Part shown: positions 30,927 through 39,683 of the stretch, one piece after another
Numbering within the stretch: position 1 is the stretch's first letter
How the letters are laid out: each line of letters begins with the position of its first letter
Assembly (NCBI RefSeq): GCF_005221385.1
Contig: NZ_CP039905.1
Location: forward strand, 124,001-188,000
Source: Agrobacterium tumefaciens
Lineage (GTDB): Bacteria > Pseudomonadota > Alphaproteobacteria > Rhizobiales > Rhizobiaceae
Direction of reading: 5' to 3'
Length of the DNA: 64,000 nt
Program-made: the position numbers and the translations under genes
Notes under the pieces: generated by a model
Seen by the model: the letters and a program-made list of their open reading frames with translations, nothing else
What the model was told of the DNA's origin: nothing
Database searches by the model: none

Positions 30927-33819
30927 CGTTTGCCTCCGTGGGCCAAAGATATTCGCCGGTCAGCAGGATATGCGCCCAGCCCAGAGGAGAGATGTGGGCT
31001 AAAAGTTCGGGTGGCACATCGAGGCCTTCGTTTCGCCGTTCGGCGACGGCGTGGCCAAGGTGGACGGTATTCCAGTAGATGATGATCGCCGTCAGCAGAT
31101 TCAGCCCGGCGATCCGGTAATGCTGCCCCTCAGTGGTTCGATCACGGATTTCACCTTGACGGCCGATGCGCAGGGCACTCTTGAGGGCATGGTGGGCTTC
31201 GCCCTTGTTGAGGCCAATCTGGGCGCGGCGCTGCATATCGGTATCGAGGATCCACTCGATGATAAAGAGAGTGCGCTCGACGCGGCCGACTTCCCGAAGC
31301 GCGGCCGCAAGATCGTTCTGTCGGGGATAGGATGCGAGTTTCCGGAGCAACTGGCTCGGTCTGATCTTTCCGGCGGCCATCGTGGCAGCACAGCGGAAGA
31401 GATCAGGCCAGTTTGACACAATCAGTTCTTCGCGGATTTTGCCGCCCACCAGCTTGCGTAAATCTTTGGGTGTCCCCGCGGGATCGAAGACATAAAGCCG
31501 TTTCGACGGTAAGTCGCGGATGCGCAAGACGAGCCGGTAGCCGAGCATGGCACTGGTCCCGAACAAATGATCGGTAAACCCCGCCGTATCGGCGTATTGC
31601 TCGCCGACCTGCCGGCCGACTTCATTCATCAGCAGGCCATCGAGGATGTACGTAGCTTCACTGACGGTTGCGGGAATAGTCTGTGAGGCGAACGGCGCGA
31701 ACTGGTCATTGACGTGGGTATAAGCCTTGAGCCCAGGCTCACTGCCGTACTTGGCGTTGATCATGTTCATGGCCTCGCCCTGTCGTGCCGAAGGGAAAAA
31801 CTGACCATCGCTTGATGCGGTTTTTCCCATGCCCCAGAACCGGGACATCGGCAGCTTGCCCTGCGCGGCCACGACCATCGCCAGCGCCTGGTTCATGCCC
31901 TCGCTTTCGACATGCCAGCGGGCAAGGCGCGAGAGCTGCCAGTAATCATGCGTGTTCGAGGCTTCCGCCATTTTTCGAAGGCCTAGGTTCAGCCCTTCGG
32001 CGAGCAGAACGTTCAGCAAGCCGACCCGATCGCTGCATGGCGCTCCGGTTCTGAGATGGGAAAAGGCGTCCGAGAATCCGACCGCCGCGTCAACTTCCAG
32101 CAAGATGTCAGTGATCCGCACAGGCGGCATTCGACGATAAAGATCGAGGACCAGTTCCTCTGCGCTTTCGGGAACGTCTGCGGTCAACCGGTCGATCCGC
32201 AACGTTCCATCTTCAATGCTACCATGGGGGATGGTCCCGTCGCGAGCGGCACGTGCCAGCCGCTTCAGACCATCCGCAAGGCGACCCTTGCGGTCAGCCA
32301 GCCAAGCTTGAGGATCGAGAGGAACAGCCATCCTGGCATTCGCCTGCGCCGAGGTCATCGGAACAAGCACCTGCTTGAGATCGCCGTAGCGGCGGGAATG
32401 ATCCAGCCATATGTCTCCAGACCGGAAAGCATCGCGAAGATGAAACAGCACCGCGACCTCCCATAAACGACCATCGCCTCGGTCTTGCGCTCGGAGATGG
32501 CGATGCCATTTCGAATTCGGCCGCAGGAATGATATACCTGTTGATGTCGGCGCACGTGTTTCGCCGATGGCTTTCGCGGCTGCAATCAATGGCTCCGCCA
32601 CCGACGCAGCCTTGAGCTTCAGGCATCGCAACATCCGCGGCGCATATCGGCGAAAACGATGATACCCTTGTCCGACGTGAGCCAACGGCTCGTCTGCCAA
32701 TGTACTGGTGAGTTGCGTCCCTACGGCAACCAGCTGTTCAAGCTGATGCCATTCGGCCGACCGTGCCAACACATTGTCCAACGGAACACCATCGTCGCGA
32801 GCTTCCAGCAAAGAGGCTCCCAATGCCGTGAAAGCGCGAAGCGTATCGGTGACTGCGGCCTTGGAACCGGCAATCCGCTCGTCATGTAGCCGTTTCGCCT
32901 CTCGCCAAGTTTTCCCAACGATGCGGTCGTGGGTTTCGATGATGGCATCGGCGATCGCGGCTTCCCATTCGACGACGCAAACGGCGAGGATCGCCCACCG
33001 CCGATCCGAACTGATGTCGCGCAGGCCATCCGTGAAGTAACGCTCGCCCTGCCGACGCAGGCGCGCGATGCGGTGTGGCGGTACGCCTAGGAGGATCTGG
33101 GGATCGACTTCCAGACCGCGCAGGAACTCCAGCCGATCAAGCAAGCGGTTCGCTGATGCGGAATTGCTGCCGACTTCGAACTGGCGAAGCCAGATGAAAC
33201 GGCTGATGTTTCCGTCAACCATTTCGGTCAGAAGCCCGTCCAGTTGCTCGCGCACACTAAAGTCGAGCCTTTCCGCTATCCGTGTCTCAATGCATCGCTC
33301 GGCGGCAACAAGGGCATCGGCGCACAGACGCTCGATCGTTGACGCCGCCGGCAGGATGGTCACCATTTTCCTGCATTGCGCGACGAAGCGCCGCGCCAGA
33401 TCTTCGTTCGACCTGGCATCTTCAGCCTGATCGAAAAGCCAATCCCGCAGATCACGGGCCCCGCGCCCCGTGAATGTCTTGTAGCCGTAGATCTCGCGCA
33501 ACGCCTCCATATGTTGCTGGCGGGTCTGACGCCGGGCGGCATAGGTGAGAAGCGCATCGGCCGGAACGCCGAGCTGAGCTCCGATGAAGGAAAGGACTTC
33601 ATGCGGAATCATTTCGCCCGGAGCCAGCGCGCGCCCTGGATAGCGTAGTGCACAAAGCTGCAGGGCGAAACCCAGCCTGTTTTCTGGTCTGCGGCGTTCC
33701 TGAATGTTTGCCAGATCGTCGTCGCCCAATGTGTAATGCTTCAGCAGTGATAACTCGTCCGTCGGCAGGTCGAGCAACGCCGAGCGCTGTCGCTCGGCGA
33801 GAATATGTCGTCTTGGCAT
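30922..33819 (-). CDS. tnpA: Tn3-family transposase TnpA
   Basis: A 965-residue transposase of normal Tn3-family length. The DUF4158-type N-terminus (LLKHYTLGDDDLANIQERRR) is followed by the long helical region and the DDE domain with SRFWGMGKTASSDGQFFPSA, SEATYILDGLLMNEVG, DTAGFTDHLFGTSAMLGYRL and the C-terminal ISPLGWAHILLTGEYLW. No frame break is visible. The start at 33819 (PRRHILAERQR) is preferred over the upstream TTG/GTG options as it matches usual TnpA starts. It ends inside the left terminal repeat and is divergent from tnpR, the standard arrangement with res between them. Confidence 0.94.
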   Translation of the reverse strand: MPRRHILAERQRSALLDLPTDELSLLKHYTLGDDDLANIQERRRPENRLGFALQLCALRYPGRALAPGEMIPHEVLSFIGAQLGVPADALLTYAARRQTRQQHMEALREIYGYKTFTGRGARDLRDWLFDQAEDARSNEDLARRFVAQCRKMVTILPAASTIERLCADALVAAERCIETRIAERLDFSVREQLDGLLTEMVDGNISRFIWLRQFEVGSNSASANRLLDRLEFLRGLEVDPQILLGVPPHRIARLRRQGERYFTDGLRDISSDRRWAILAVCVVEWEAAIADAIIETHDRIVGKTWREAKRLHDERIAGSKAAVTDTLRAFTALGASLLEARDDGVPLDNVLARSAEWHQLEQLVAVGTQLTSTLADEPLAHVGQGYHRFRRYAPRMLRCLKLKAASVAEPLIAAAKAIGETRAPTSTGISFLRPNSKWHRHLRAQDRGDGRLWEVAVLFHLRDAFRSGDIWLDHSRRYGDLKQVLVPMTSAQANARMAVPLDPQAWLADRKGRLADGLKRLARAARDGTIPHGSIEDGTLRIDRLTADVPESAEELVLDLYRRMPPVRITDILLEVDAAVGFSDAFSHLRTGAPCSDRVGLLNVLLAEGLNLGLRKMAEASNTHDYWQLSRLARWHVESEGMNQALAMVVAAQGKLPMSRFWGMGKTASSDGQFFPSARQGEAMNMINAKYGSEPGLKAYTHVNDQFAPFASQTIPATVSEATYILDGLLMNEVGRQVGEQYADTAGFTDHLFGTSAMLGYRLVLRIRDLPSKRLYVFDPAGTPKDLRKLVGGKIREELIVSNWPDLFRCAATMAAGKIRPSQLLRKLASYPRQNDLAAALREVGRVERTLFIIEWILDTDMQRRAQIGLNKGEAHHALKSALRIGRQGEIRDRTTEGQHYRIAGLNLLTAIIIYWNTVHLGHAVAERRNEGLDVPPELLAHISPLGWAHILLTGEYLWPTEANA

Positions 33820-33914
33820 GCGCGCGTTGTCCCTGTTGAAGTACAGTCTGTTTTGGACAACAATCGCCCCATGCAAATCAAGGCTTTGCGAGCCACAAAA
33901 CCACGAGGGTTCAA
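33820..33914. promoter_or_regulatory. Probable res (resolution) site and divergent tnpA/tnpR promoters
   Basis: A 95-bp AT-richer interval between divergent tnpA and tnpR, the place where Tn3-family res sites lie. Core TTGGACAACAATC-type half repeats are visible but subsites cannot be assigned reliably by eye. Confidence 0.45.
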
Positions 33915-34541
33915 TTGGGACAGCGCGTGGCCATCTATTGCCGGGTTTCGACGGCTGATCAGTCCTGCGAACGACAGGAGCGAGATCTGACCGCCTTCGC
34001 CGGACGTGCCGGATATAAAATTGCCGGCATATATAAAGAGACGGGCTCGGGCGTGAAGCTGGACCGGGCCGAGCGCAAGAAGATCATGGCGCTCGCTCAG
34101 GCCAGACATATCGACGCCATCCTGGTCACAGAACTCTCCCGCTGGGGACGCTCGACGATCGATCTCCTCAACACGTTGCGCGAGCTGGAAAGCTGGAAGG
34201 TCTCAGTCATCGCCATGAACGGCATGACCTTCGATCTGTCATCTCCTCATGGCCGTATGCTGGCGACTTTCCTCTCCGGTATCGCTGAATTCGAACGCGA
34301 TCTTATCAGCGAACGGGTCAAATCGGGCTTGGCCGTTGCCAAAGCGCGCGGCAAGAAACTCGGTCGACAGCGGGGGCAGCGCCCGAAGTCGGACCGTCTG
34401 GCTCCGCGAGTTCTGGCGCTCGTTGCTGAAGGCCGCAGCTATCGGCTCATTGGTCGCGAACTTGGGCTCAGCAAGAACACCGTCTCCGATATCGTGCAAC
34501 GTAACCGCAACGCTATCGTCGCTCGCGAGCCAAATCGTTGA
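33915..34541 (+). CDS. tnpR: Serine resolvase TnpR
   Basis: A 208-residue serine recombinase that resolves Tn3 cointegrates at res. The catalytic Ser is in IYCRVSTADQS. ELSRWGRSTIDLLN and the E-helix (MLATFLSGIAEFERDLISER) are canonical, and the C-terminal HTH reads YRLIGRELGLSKNTVSDIVQ. The start is TTG at 33915 with GAGGG upstream. Slightly longer than Tn3 TnpR, it resembles the Rhizobium/Agrobacterium resolvase group. Confidence 0.93.
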   Translation: MGQRVAIYCRVSTADQSCERQERDLTAFAGRAGYKIAGIYKETGSGVKLDRAERKKIMALAQARHIDAILVTELSRWGRSTIDLLNTLRELESWKVSVIAMNGMTFDLSSPHGRMLATFLSGIAEFERDLISERVKSGLAVAKARGKKLGRQRGQRPKSDRLAPRVLALVAEGRSYRLIGRELGLSKNTVSDIVQRNRNAIVAREPNR

Positions 34542-34673
34542 GCCCGATAAAGGTCCCGATGACATCGAGCGAGAACCGGAACGCCGGTTGATCGCCGGGC
34601 AACGCCGGCTCCATGACCAGAGATACGCCTACATCGTCTCCCGTTCGCCAAAAGCGAACTGATTGTTTCGGTG

Positions 34674-35072
34674 TTACCGGCTCCTTAGCTGGCGTACTCT
34701 GAGCCAGACATTGAGAAAACTGGCGGCGATCAAACCAGAGATGCCGACGTAGGCCAGGACAAGGCTTGGCATGAGACCGAGAAACACGACCGCTATCGCC
34801 AGCGTACTGAGCCCCCCGATGATGAGAGCCCACGGTTGATGATGGCTGCGTGTTCCAAGATATAGCCCGAGTAGGGTGACGGCCAGAAACGCTGCTAACA
34901 ATGGGAACAGGATCGCATCTCTTTTGATGAAGCCAAGCCCGACGGCCGATACAATCGAAAGGAGTACCGGGGAACCGAGGCAGCAGAGCGCCGCGAAGAC
35001 CGATCCGGCGGCCCCGAATTTGTCCAGGTGCCGTTTCCAAAAGGTACTTTGCTCGATGGTGTTCGCGGCCAT
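34674..35072 (-). CDS. merC: MerC-type mercury transport membrane protein
   Basis: A 132-residue protein with four membrane segments. The first contains the metal-binding pair in FAALCCLGSPVLLS. MerC proteins carry Hg(II) across the inner membrane to the cytoplasmic reductase. It lies on the same strand 150 bp after merP of the first mer module and probably belongs to that transcript, although the spacing is wide and a GC-rich imperfect hairpin lies between. Assignment to MerC rests on topology and the CC motif in the first helix. Confidence 0.8.
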   Translation of the reverse strand: MAANTIEQSTFWKRHLDKFGAAGSVFAALCCLGSPVLLSIVSAVGLGFIKRDAILFPLLAAFLAVTLLGLYLGTRSHHQPWALIIGGLSTLAIAVVFLGLMPSLVLAYVGISGLIAASFLNVWLRVRQLRSR

Positions 35073-35223
35073 AGCTGCAGTCTCCTACACACCTGCAACT
35101 TCGCACCCGCCGGGTGGATATTTTCGACGGCGCCGTTCACCCTTTGAGGCAGCAGCGTGCCGATGTGGAGCAGCGAAGAGAGGTGATACCGCTCTCCGCC
35201 CGCCGCCGCCAATCAGCCGGCGG

Positions 35224-35517
35224 CTATTGCGCCACATGCGACGGATAGCCGGCGTTGGTCGTCGCAGCAATGAGGGTCGGTACGCCGGTGACTGCGTCAT
35301 CGAAAGAGACCGTGGCGACAGCACCCGACATTGCGTCGGCTTCCTTTACCTGGACCGCTGTGACACCCGAGACACGAGAGAGGGCCGTTTTGACGATGGG
35401 GGCGCAGAGCGCGCAGGTGGCGTTGTCAACGTTCAGTATAACAGTCTTCTCGCCGGCCACGGCGGCGAGCGGGGAAAGCAGAGCGAGGAGAACGGCAACT
35501 GCGACAGGGCGGATCAT
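35224..35517 (-). CDS. merP: Periplasmic mercury-binding protein MerP (module 1)
   Basis: A 97-residue protein with a signal peptide (VAVAVLLALLSPLAAVAGE) and a heavy-metal-associated fold. The binding motif is NATCALCAPIV, with two Cys three residues apart. The start at 35517 follows GGAGAAT. It scavenges Hg(II) in the periplasm and passes it to MerT, whose gene lies 19 bp upstream. It differs clearly from the second MerP at 41347, so the two modules are not a recent duplication. Confidence 0.9.
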   Translation of the reverse strand: MIRPVAVAVLLALLSPLAAVAGEKTVILNVDNATCALCAPIVKTALSRVSGVTAVQVKEADAMSGAVATVSFDDAVTGVPTLIAATTNAGYPSHVAQ

Positions 35518-35536
35518 GGGATCATTCTCCTTTGGC

Positions 35537-35959
35537 TTAGAGGAACAGGGGCGCAAGTCTCGGGAACCCTAGTCCGACGATGACGAGGACGGTGGCAACC
35601 CAGAGGCCGGCTTTGGCGATCCGTCCCGACTTGGGCTGGGCGCAATAGGAGCCCTCAGCGCAGGCGACCTTTGGCTCGCGATAGACGAGATAGAACCCGT
35701 AGCCGAGGATACCGAACGTCATGGCGGCAAAAATCGGTTGATACGGTTCGAGGGCGGTGAGGTTGCTGATCCAGGCTCCGCCGATGCCCACGGTGAACAG
35801 GGCAAACGGGATGACGCAGCAACTCGAGACGGCGATCGCCCCGAGAATGCCGCCGGCGGCGAGCAGTTGCTGGCGTCCGCCCCGCTGGTGTTCCGATGTC
35901 ACGTGGATGGCGGCGGTCGCCGACGTTCGGGATCCTTTGAGACCTGATGATGCCTCCAT
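35537..35959 (-). CDS. merT: Mercuric transport protein MerT (module 1)
   Basis: A 140-residue inner-membrane protein with three predicted spans. The first helix carries the vicinal Cys pair (AIAVSSCCVIPFALF), and a cytoplasmic loop has the second pair region (ACAEGSYCAQPK). It moves Hg(II) from MerP into the cytoplasm. It is the first gene after the operator at 36002-36032 and is followed by merP and merC. About 50% of visible positions match the second MerT at 41703. Confidence 0.92.
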   Translation of the reverse strand: MEASSGLKGSRTSATAAIHVTSEHQRGGRQQLLAAGGILGAIAVSSCCVIPFALFTVGIGGAWISNLTALEPYQPIFAAMTFGILGYGFYLVYREPKVACAEGSYCAQPKSGRIAKAGLWVATVLVIVGLGFPRLAPLFL

Positions 35960-36001
35960 AATTGCTCACTTTCTGCATCGTTGAACAGCGATTTGCGAAG
36001 T

Positions 36002-36032
36002 AGCCTACGCCTTGTAGTCACTACAGACTCAA
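36002..36032 (-). promoter_or_regulatory. MerR-type operator-promoter of merTPC (module 1)
   Basis: On the minus strand: -35 TTGAGT (36032-36027), a 19-bp spacer with the dyad CTGTAGTGACTACAAG, and -10 TAGGCT (36007-36002). The overlong 19-bp spacer and centred dyad are the hallmark of MerR-controlled promoters. No merR gene adjoins it. Confidence 0.8.
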
Positions 36033-36206
36033 GGGGGATTTCAACGATTTGCGATCACGCTTCTGTGAGGGCGTTGGAAAGTGGAACCCGTTGAGCAGTC
36101 GCTGTCGTCTGAAGACCGTAGCTGGGGTTTTCAAGCATCATGAACCGTGGCGCTACCAATCTCTGTTTCCGCAGTGCCTACGTGGCCAAGCGATCAAGAT
36201 TTTGTC

Positions 36207-36237
36207 TTGACCCTGTACCGAGTACAGGGTGTAACGA
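36207..36237 (+). promoter_or_regulatory. MerR-family operator-promoter for the MerF-like gene and hisI
   Basis: On the plus strand: -35 TTGACC (36207-36212), a 19-bp spacer containing most of the perfect palindrome CCCTGTACCGAGTACAGGG (36211-36229), and a weak -10 TAACGA (36232-36237). The geometry fits a metal-responsive MerR-family activator. Confidence 0.7.
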
Positions 36238-36346
36238 ATCTCTTTGGCAGCGATCGCGTCATCGGGATACCCGACGCGGTCGTGCTTGTGATTAATGGAC
36301 CGCGCCGCAGCGATGCTATGGATCTGCGATCAGAACGGAGAGCGCC

Positions 36347-36640
36347 TTGGACGACAAACCGACCGCCGGCATCGTGACCGCGATCATCATCGCGCCTTTA
36401 GTCGCGCTTTGCTGCCTTGGACCGGTAGTCATCGGCTCGGCGGTGGGCGGCGTTTTGGGCTGGTTCAGCGGGCAAGGTCTCGTGATAGGGGGTGTGCTGA
36501 CACTCCTGGCTGGAGCCGCCGGCTATGCCCTCATGCGCTGGCGCCGGGCTTCATCTCGTCGGGAAGATGCCTCCCCGACATGCACATGTGACGAGCCCAA
36601 AGCACGGCCCGGCAGCCGCCAACCACCAACCATCCTTTGA
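36347..36640 (+). CDS. MerF-like small membrane protein
   Basis: A 97-residue protein starting at TTG 36347 with GGAGAG upstream. Two membrane segments are visible. The first carries a vicinal Cys pair followed by Gly-Pro ([20 protein letters not shown]), the layout of MerF/MerT first helices. The hydrophilic C-terminal tail contains CTC, a possible second metal site. It lies about 110 bp downstream of a MerR-type promoter and directly before hisI. A mercury or related soft-metal importer is likely, but it is not a close MerF match. Confidence 0.7.
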   Translation: MDDKPTAGIVTAIIIAPLVALCCLGPVVIGSAVGGVLGWFSGQGLVIGGVLTLLAGAAGYALMRWRRASSRREDASPTCTCDEPKARPGSRQPPTIL

Positions 36641-36695
36641 GCCGGCACACTCCAATCGCGAAATACCCCGTACACTCGGAGATACGCCCTTGCCC

Positions 36696-37112
36696 ATGAC
36701 CACGCCGGCCGCGGACCTCGCGGAAACGATCGAAGAAAACTCCATTCTGACGCCGCAATTCAACGCGGATGGGCTCATTCCTGCAGTCGCCACGGATGCG
36801 GCGAACGGTGTGGTGCTAATGCTGGCGTGGATGAATGCGGAGGCGCTGGAAAAGACGATCGAGACCGGTCAGGCCTGGTACTGGAGCCGGTCCCGCAAGT
36901 GTCTTTGGCATAAGGGCGCGACGAGTGGGCAAGTCCAGCAGGTCGAGGAACTGCGCATCGATTGTGATCAGGACGCGGTGTGGCTCAAGGTGCGCGCTGG
37001 CGGAGACGGCGGATGTTGCCATACCGGCCGGGCGAGTTGCTTCTATCGCCGGATCGTTACGGCGCCGGGTCGCCCGACGCTCCGCCGGGTGCCGGATGCC
37101 CCGCCGAGATAG
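36696..37112 (+). CDS. hisI: Phosphoribosyl-AMP cyclohydrolase paralogue (HisI)
   Basis: HisI catalyses the third step of histidine synthesis and needs zinc bound by Cys residues. Recognisable elements are [52 protein letters not shown] and the Cys motif [14 protein letters not shown]. Length (138 residues) is normal. The ATG at 36696 is used; TTG at 36690 is possible. It stands outside any his operon, within the mer transposon and behind a MerR-type promoter. It may replace a mercury-poisoned housekeeping HisI (inference). The last dozen residues look unusual and its end overlaps the opposing cyclase fragment, so the C-terminus may be altered. Confidence 0.88.
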   Translation: MTTPAADLAETIEENSILTPQFNADGLIPAVATDAANGVVLMLAWMNAEALEKTIETGQAWYWSRSRKCLWHKGATSGQVQQVEELRIDCDQDAVWLKVRAGGDGGCCHTGRASCFYRRIVTAPGRPTLRRVPDAPPR

Positions 37113-37708
37113 GTCCTCAGGGTAATATCGATGTTTTCGAGCGCGACCAGGCGCTCCAGTATCACGGTCAGAAGACCGACCAGCCGCCGAAAACCCTCCA
37201 AAGCCACCTCCGGAAAGCCGTTCCGCCGGCGTGTCGCGATGGAGAGAGTATTGATCGTGCCATCACCGAAGCGCAGCGGAACGATAAGATAGTCGGTAAA
37301 GCCGTCAGCCCTAAGTTCGCCGTAGAGGTCGCACCGAAACGCTCGGACGTCCTGCAGGCGAGGAACGCGGAGCTCCGTGCGCGTCGTGTGCACATGATGA
37401 TCCGGGGAAGCGAGATAGCCCGGTCGGTTCTTCAGACCATGCGGCCAATCGATGACACGAACTCTGTCGTCGTCAGCAAGCCAGAGATAGGTCCGGGCAC
37501 GGAAGGCCGGATGCAGCGGCTGCGCGCTCACAAAGATGCGATCGACGCGAAGCGTTGCCGCGGACAGCAACCGTCCGATATCGCGGATCACCGCACGCGC
37601 GTCGGTCGACGCAGCGGCGCTGTCGGAGAGACCGAGTGCGAGGCGGCCGAGATGCATGCCCGGATCGCCGTAGGGTGCCTCGGAATCACAGACCCGGCGC
37701 TTGGTCAT
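37043..37708 (-). pseudogene. N-terminal region of an adenylate/guanylate cyclase-type protein, truncated
   Basis: A 221-residue frame resembling the N-terminal sensory part of rhizobial class III cyclases ([54 protein letters not shown]). In those proteins the catalytic domain starts soon after this point, but here the frame ends in sequence shared tail-to-tail with hisI. The catalytic domain is missing, so this is probably a remnant captured with hisI. Family identity is from pattern memory. Confidence 0.55.
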
Positions 37709-37927
37709 GGGCGTAATCCTGCTGAACGGGCAGGACTAAGACGCTCGACCGTCGGGAATCGCTGACTGGGGGACATTCCTTTGCTCATGCTGTCCTCGAT
37801 GGTAAGGCCGTTGGCCGTTCGAAACGATCGTGTGTCTGCCGGTGGGGCGCCTCCCAAACTCTGCTCCCCGTCGCGTCGAGCGTTTTCAGAGACGCCCGCA
37901 ATCGAAATGCCAGCCTTGCCGCATCAG

Positions 37928-39283
37928 CTACACCATCGAACTGATGTCCGACGCATAGCTGGGATAGGCGAAGATGATGCCCTTGATCCTGTTCGCGGTC
38001 AGCCCTGCGCCCATAGCCATGGCAAAGAGATTGATTTGTTCCTCCGCTCCGGGGCCGATCAGATGTGCACCAAGAATATGGCCGGTCCCGTTCTCGACCA
38101 GAACCTTGTAGGCACTGTAGCGCGCCCCGACCCGCAGCGACGAGTACCAGCCGGCGGTCTTTTCGAAATGCGTGTCAAAGGCCAGCCCCTTGTCGCGTGC
38201 TGCGGCTTCGGACAGGCCGACCGAGGAAAGCTGCGGCAGCGTGAAGACAACGCTTGGGATCGGCGGATAACTGACCGCGCGCTCATCCTTTCCTGCGAGC
38301 AGGTTCTTGCCTGCAATCCGGCCTTCGTTGGCCGAAACCGGGGTCAGATTAGGCCCACTGTCGGCACAGTCGCCGGCTGCAAAAATGGCGGAATTTGTGG
38401 TCCGCATGTAGGGGCTGACCTTGATGCCTTTGCGGCCGTATTCCACGCCCGCGGCCTCCAGGTTGAGATGCTCGATGTTGGGCACGCGCCCGGTGGCATG
38501 AACCACCAGATCACAATTGATCGTCTGCTTTCCTTCCGGCGTCTTATAGGTAACGGTGAAATCCGACCCGTCTTTCTCGATCTTCAGAACCTTGGCCTCG
38601 GTCCGCAGGTCAATCCCCAGATCGGCGGTCGCCTCGGAAAGGATACCGACCAGGTCGGGGTCGAAATTGCCCAGCGGTCGCTCCATCATCTCCAGAACCG
38701 TGACTTCCCGCGCCCCTGCGCGTTTGGAGATATGGGCAAATTCCATCGCAATGAATCCGCCGCCGACGAACACGACCCGGTCCGGCCGTTCGGGCAGCTC
38801 GAGAAAGTCGGTGCTAGTCGCCAGCAACTCCTCGCCGGGGATATTCAGCGTCATTGGCCGAGCGCCGGTGGCGATATGAAAGTTCCGGGACGACAAGATC
38901 TCGCCATTCACCTCGATCTTGTCTCGCCCGGTGAAGCGTGCCTCGCCATGCAACACGGTGATACCGGCTTTCTCCAGCCCGCCCTCGATGCGACCAGGCA
39001 TCGCGTCGGTGAACGTGCGCTTGAAGGCGATCATGTCCGCCCAGTCGACGGATGTCTGTGCTTCCAGCCCCTTGCCGCTCAAGTTGCGGGCCCAGTCAAT
39101 GCCCTCAGTCACGGCGATCAGCATCTTTTTGGGATCGCAGCCTCGCAATGCACAGGTGCCGCCGAAAGGAAGGGCGTCGATGCTGGCGACCTTCCAGCCA
39201 GCGTCAGCGGCCATCCGGGCGACACCATTTCCACCCGTCCCACCTCCGATCACGATCAGATCGAAGCTTTTGTTATCGCTCAT
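37928..39283 (-). CDS. FAD-dependent disulfide oxidoreductase (glutathione-reductase/MerA-like)
   Basis: A 451-residue class I pyridine-nucleotide disulfide oxidoreductase. The FAD site is LIVIGGGTGGNGVA, the redox-active disulfide is in GGTCALRGCDPKK, the NAD(P)H site is VVFVGGGFIAMEFAH, and the second FAD site is TNSAIFAAGDCADSGP. It lacks an HMA domain and the C-terminal Cys pair that defines mercuric reductase. It is therefore likely a thiol or other disulfide reductase that supports mercury resistance. AGGAGAGGAG precedes the ATG at 39283. It is the last gene of mer module 2, about 130 bp after the small membrane protein. Confidence 0.88.
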   Translation of the reverse strand: MSDNKSFDLIVIGGGTGGNGVARMAADAGWKVASIDALPFGGTCALRGCDPKKMLIAVTEGIDWARNLSGKGLEAQTSVDWADMIAFKRTFTDAMPGRIEGGLEKAGITVLHGEARFTGRDKIEVNGEILSSRNFHIATGARPMTLNIPGEELLATSTDFLELPERPDRVVFVGGGFIAMEFAHISKRAGAREVTVLEMMERPLGNFDPDLVGILSEATADLGIDLRTEAKVLKIEKDGSDFTVTYKTPEGKQTINCDLVVHATGRVPNIEHLNLEAAGVEYGRKGIKVSPYMRTTNSAIFAAGDCADSGPNLTPVSANEGRIAGKNLLAGKDERAVSYPPIPSVVFTLPQLSSVGLSEAAARDKGLAFDTHFEKTAGWYSSLRVGARYSAYKVLVENGTGHILGAHLIGPGAEEQINLFAMAMGAGLTANRIKGIIFAYPSYASDISSMV

Positions 39284-39413
39284 GCAATTCTCCTCTCCTA
39301 AAAGACTACTTTTCCCCCTGACAAAAAACCTAACCCCCACAGCAAGGTTTGCAACGCCCTGCCTGCAATAATACCCTTCTCAACATGACATCCGGCGACG
39401 CTTTTGAGCAGAA

Positions 39414-39674
39414 CTACTTGCGCCGACCGTATATCGGTTGACCGACGGGGCCTTTGCCGTCGGTCTTGCCATTTGCCCGCGCGCGGTGCCGCCACAAGTA
39501 GATTCCGACAATGGCCAAGACGGCCGCTGCCAGCCAGAAGTAGCCGCCGCCGACCAGCCAACTGGCAAGGCCGGCAAAGCTGATCGCGCCTGTTGCTGCC
39601 AGTACAATCGCGCCGCAGCAGACGATCTTAGCCGCGAGCAATCCCGCAAGGCCGTATCCGTTCGAAGGTTCCAT
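39414..39674 (-). CDS. Small membrane protein of the mer operon with a CC motif
   Basis: An 86-residue protein with two membrane segments. The first begins KIVCCGAIVLAATGA, carrying a vicinal Cys pair at the membrane interface as in mercury transporters; the second is YFWLAAAVLAIVGIYLW. The tail is basic. AGGAGG precedes the ATG. It lies nine bases after merA, so it is co-transcribed. A mercury transport or accessory role is likely, but it matches none of MerT, MerC, MerF or MerE closely. Confidence 0.7.
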   Translation of the reverse strand: MEPSNGYGLAGLLAAKIVCCGAIVLAATGAISFAGLASWLVGGGYFWLAAAVLAIVGIYLWRHRARANGKTDGKGPVGQPIYGRRK

Positions 39675-39683
39675 CGAAGCCTC

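Noticed and set aside
37781..39301. A 506-codon plus-strand frame opposite the disulfide oxidoreductase
   Set aside because: The minus strand carries clear FAD, NAD(P) and redox motifs; the plus frame reads as low-complexity His/Arg/Gly sequence without domains.
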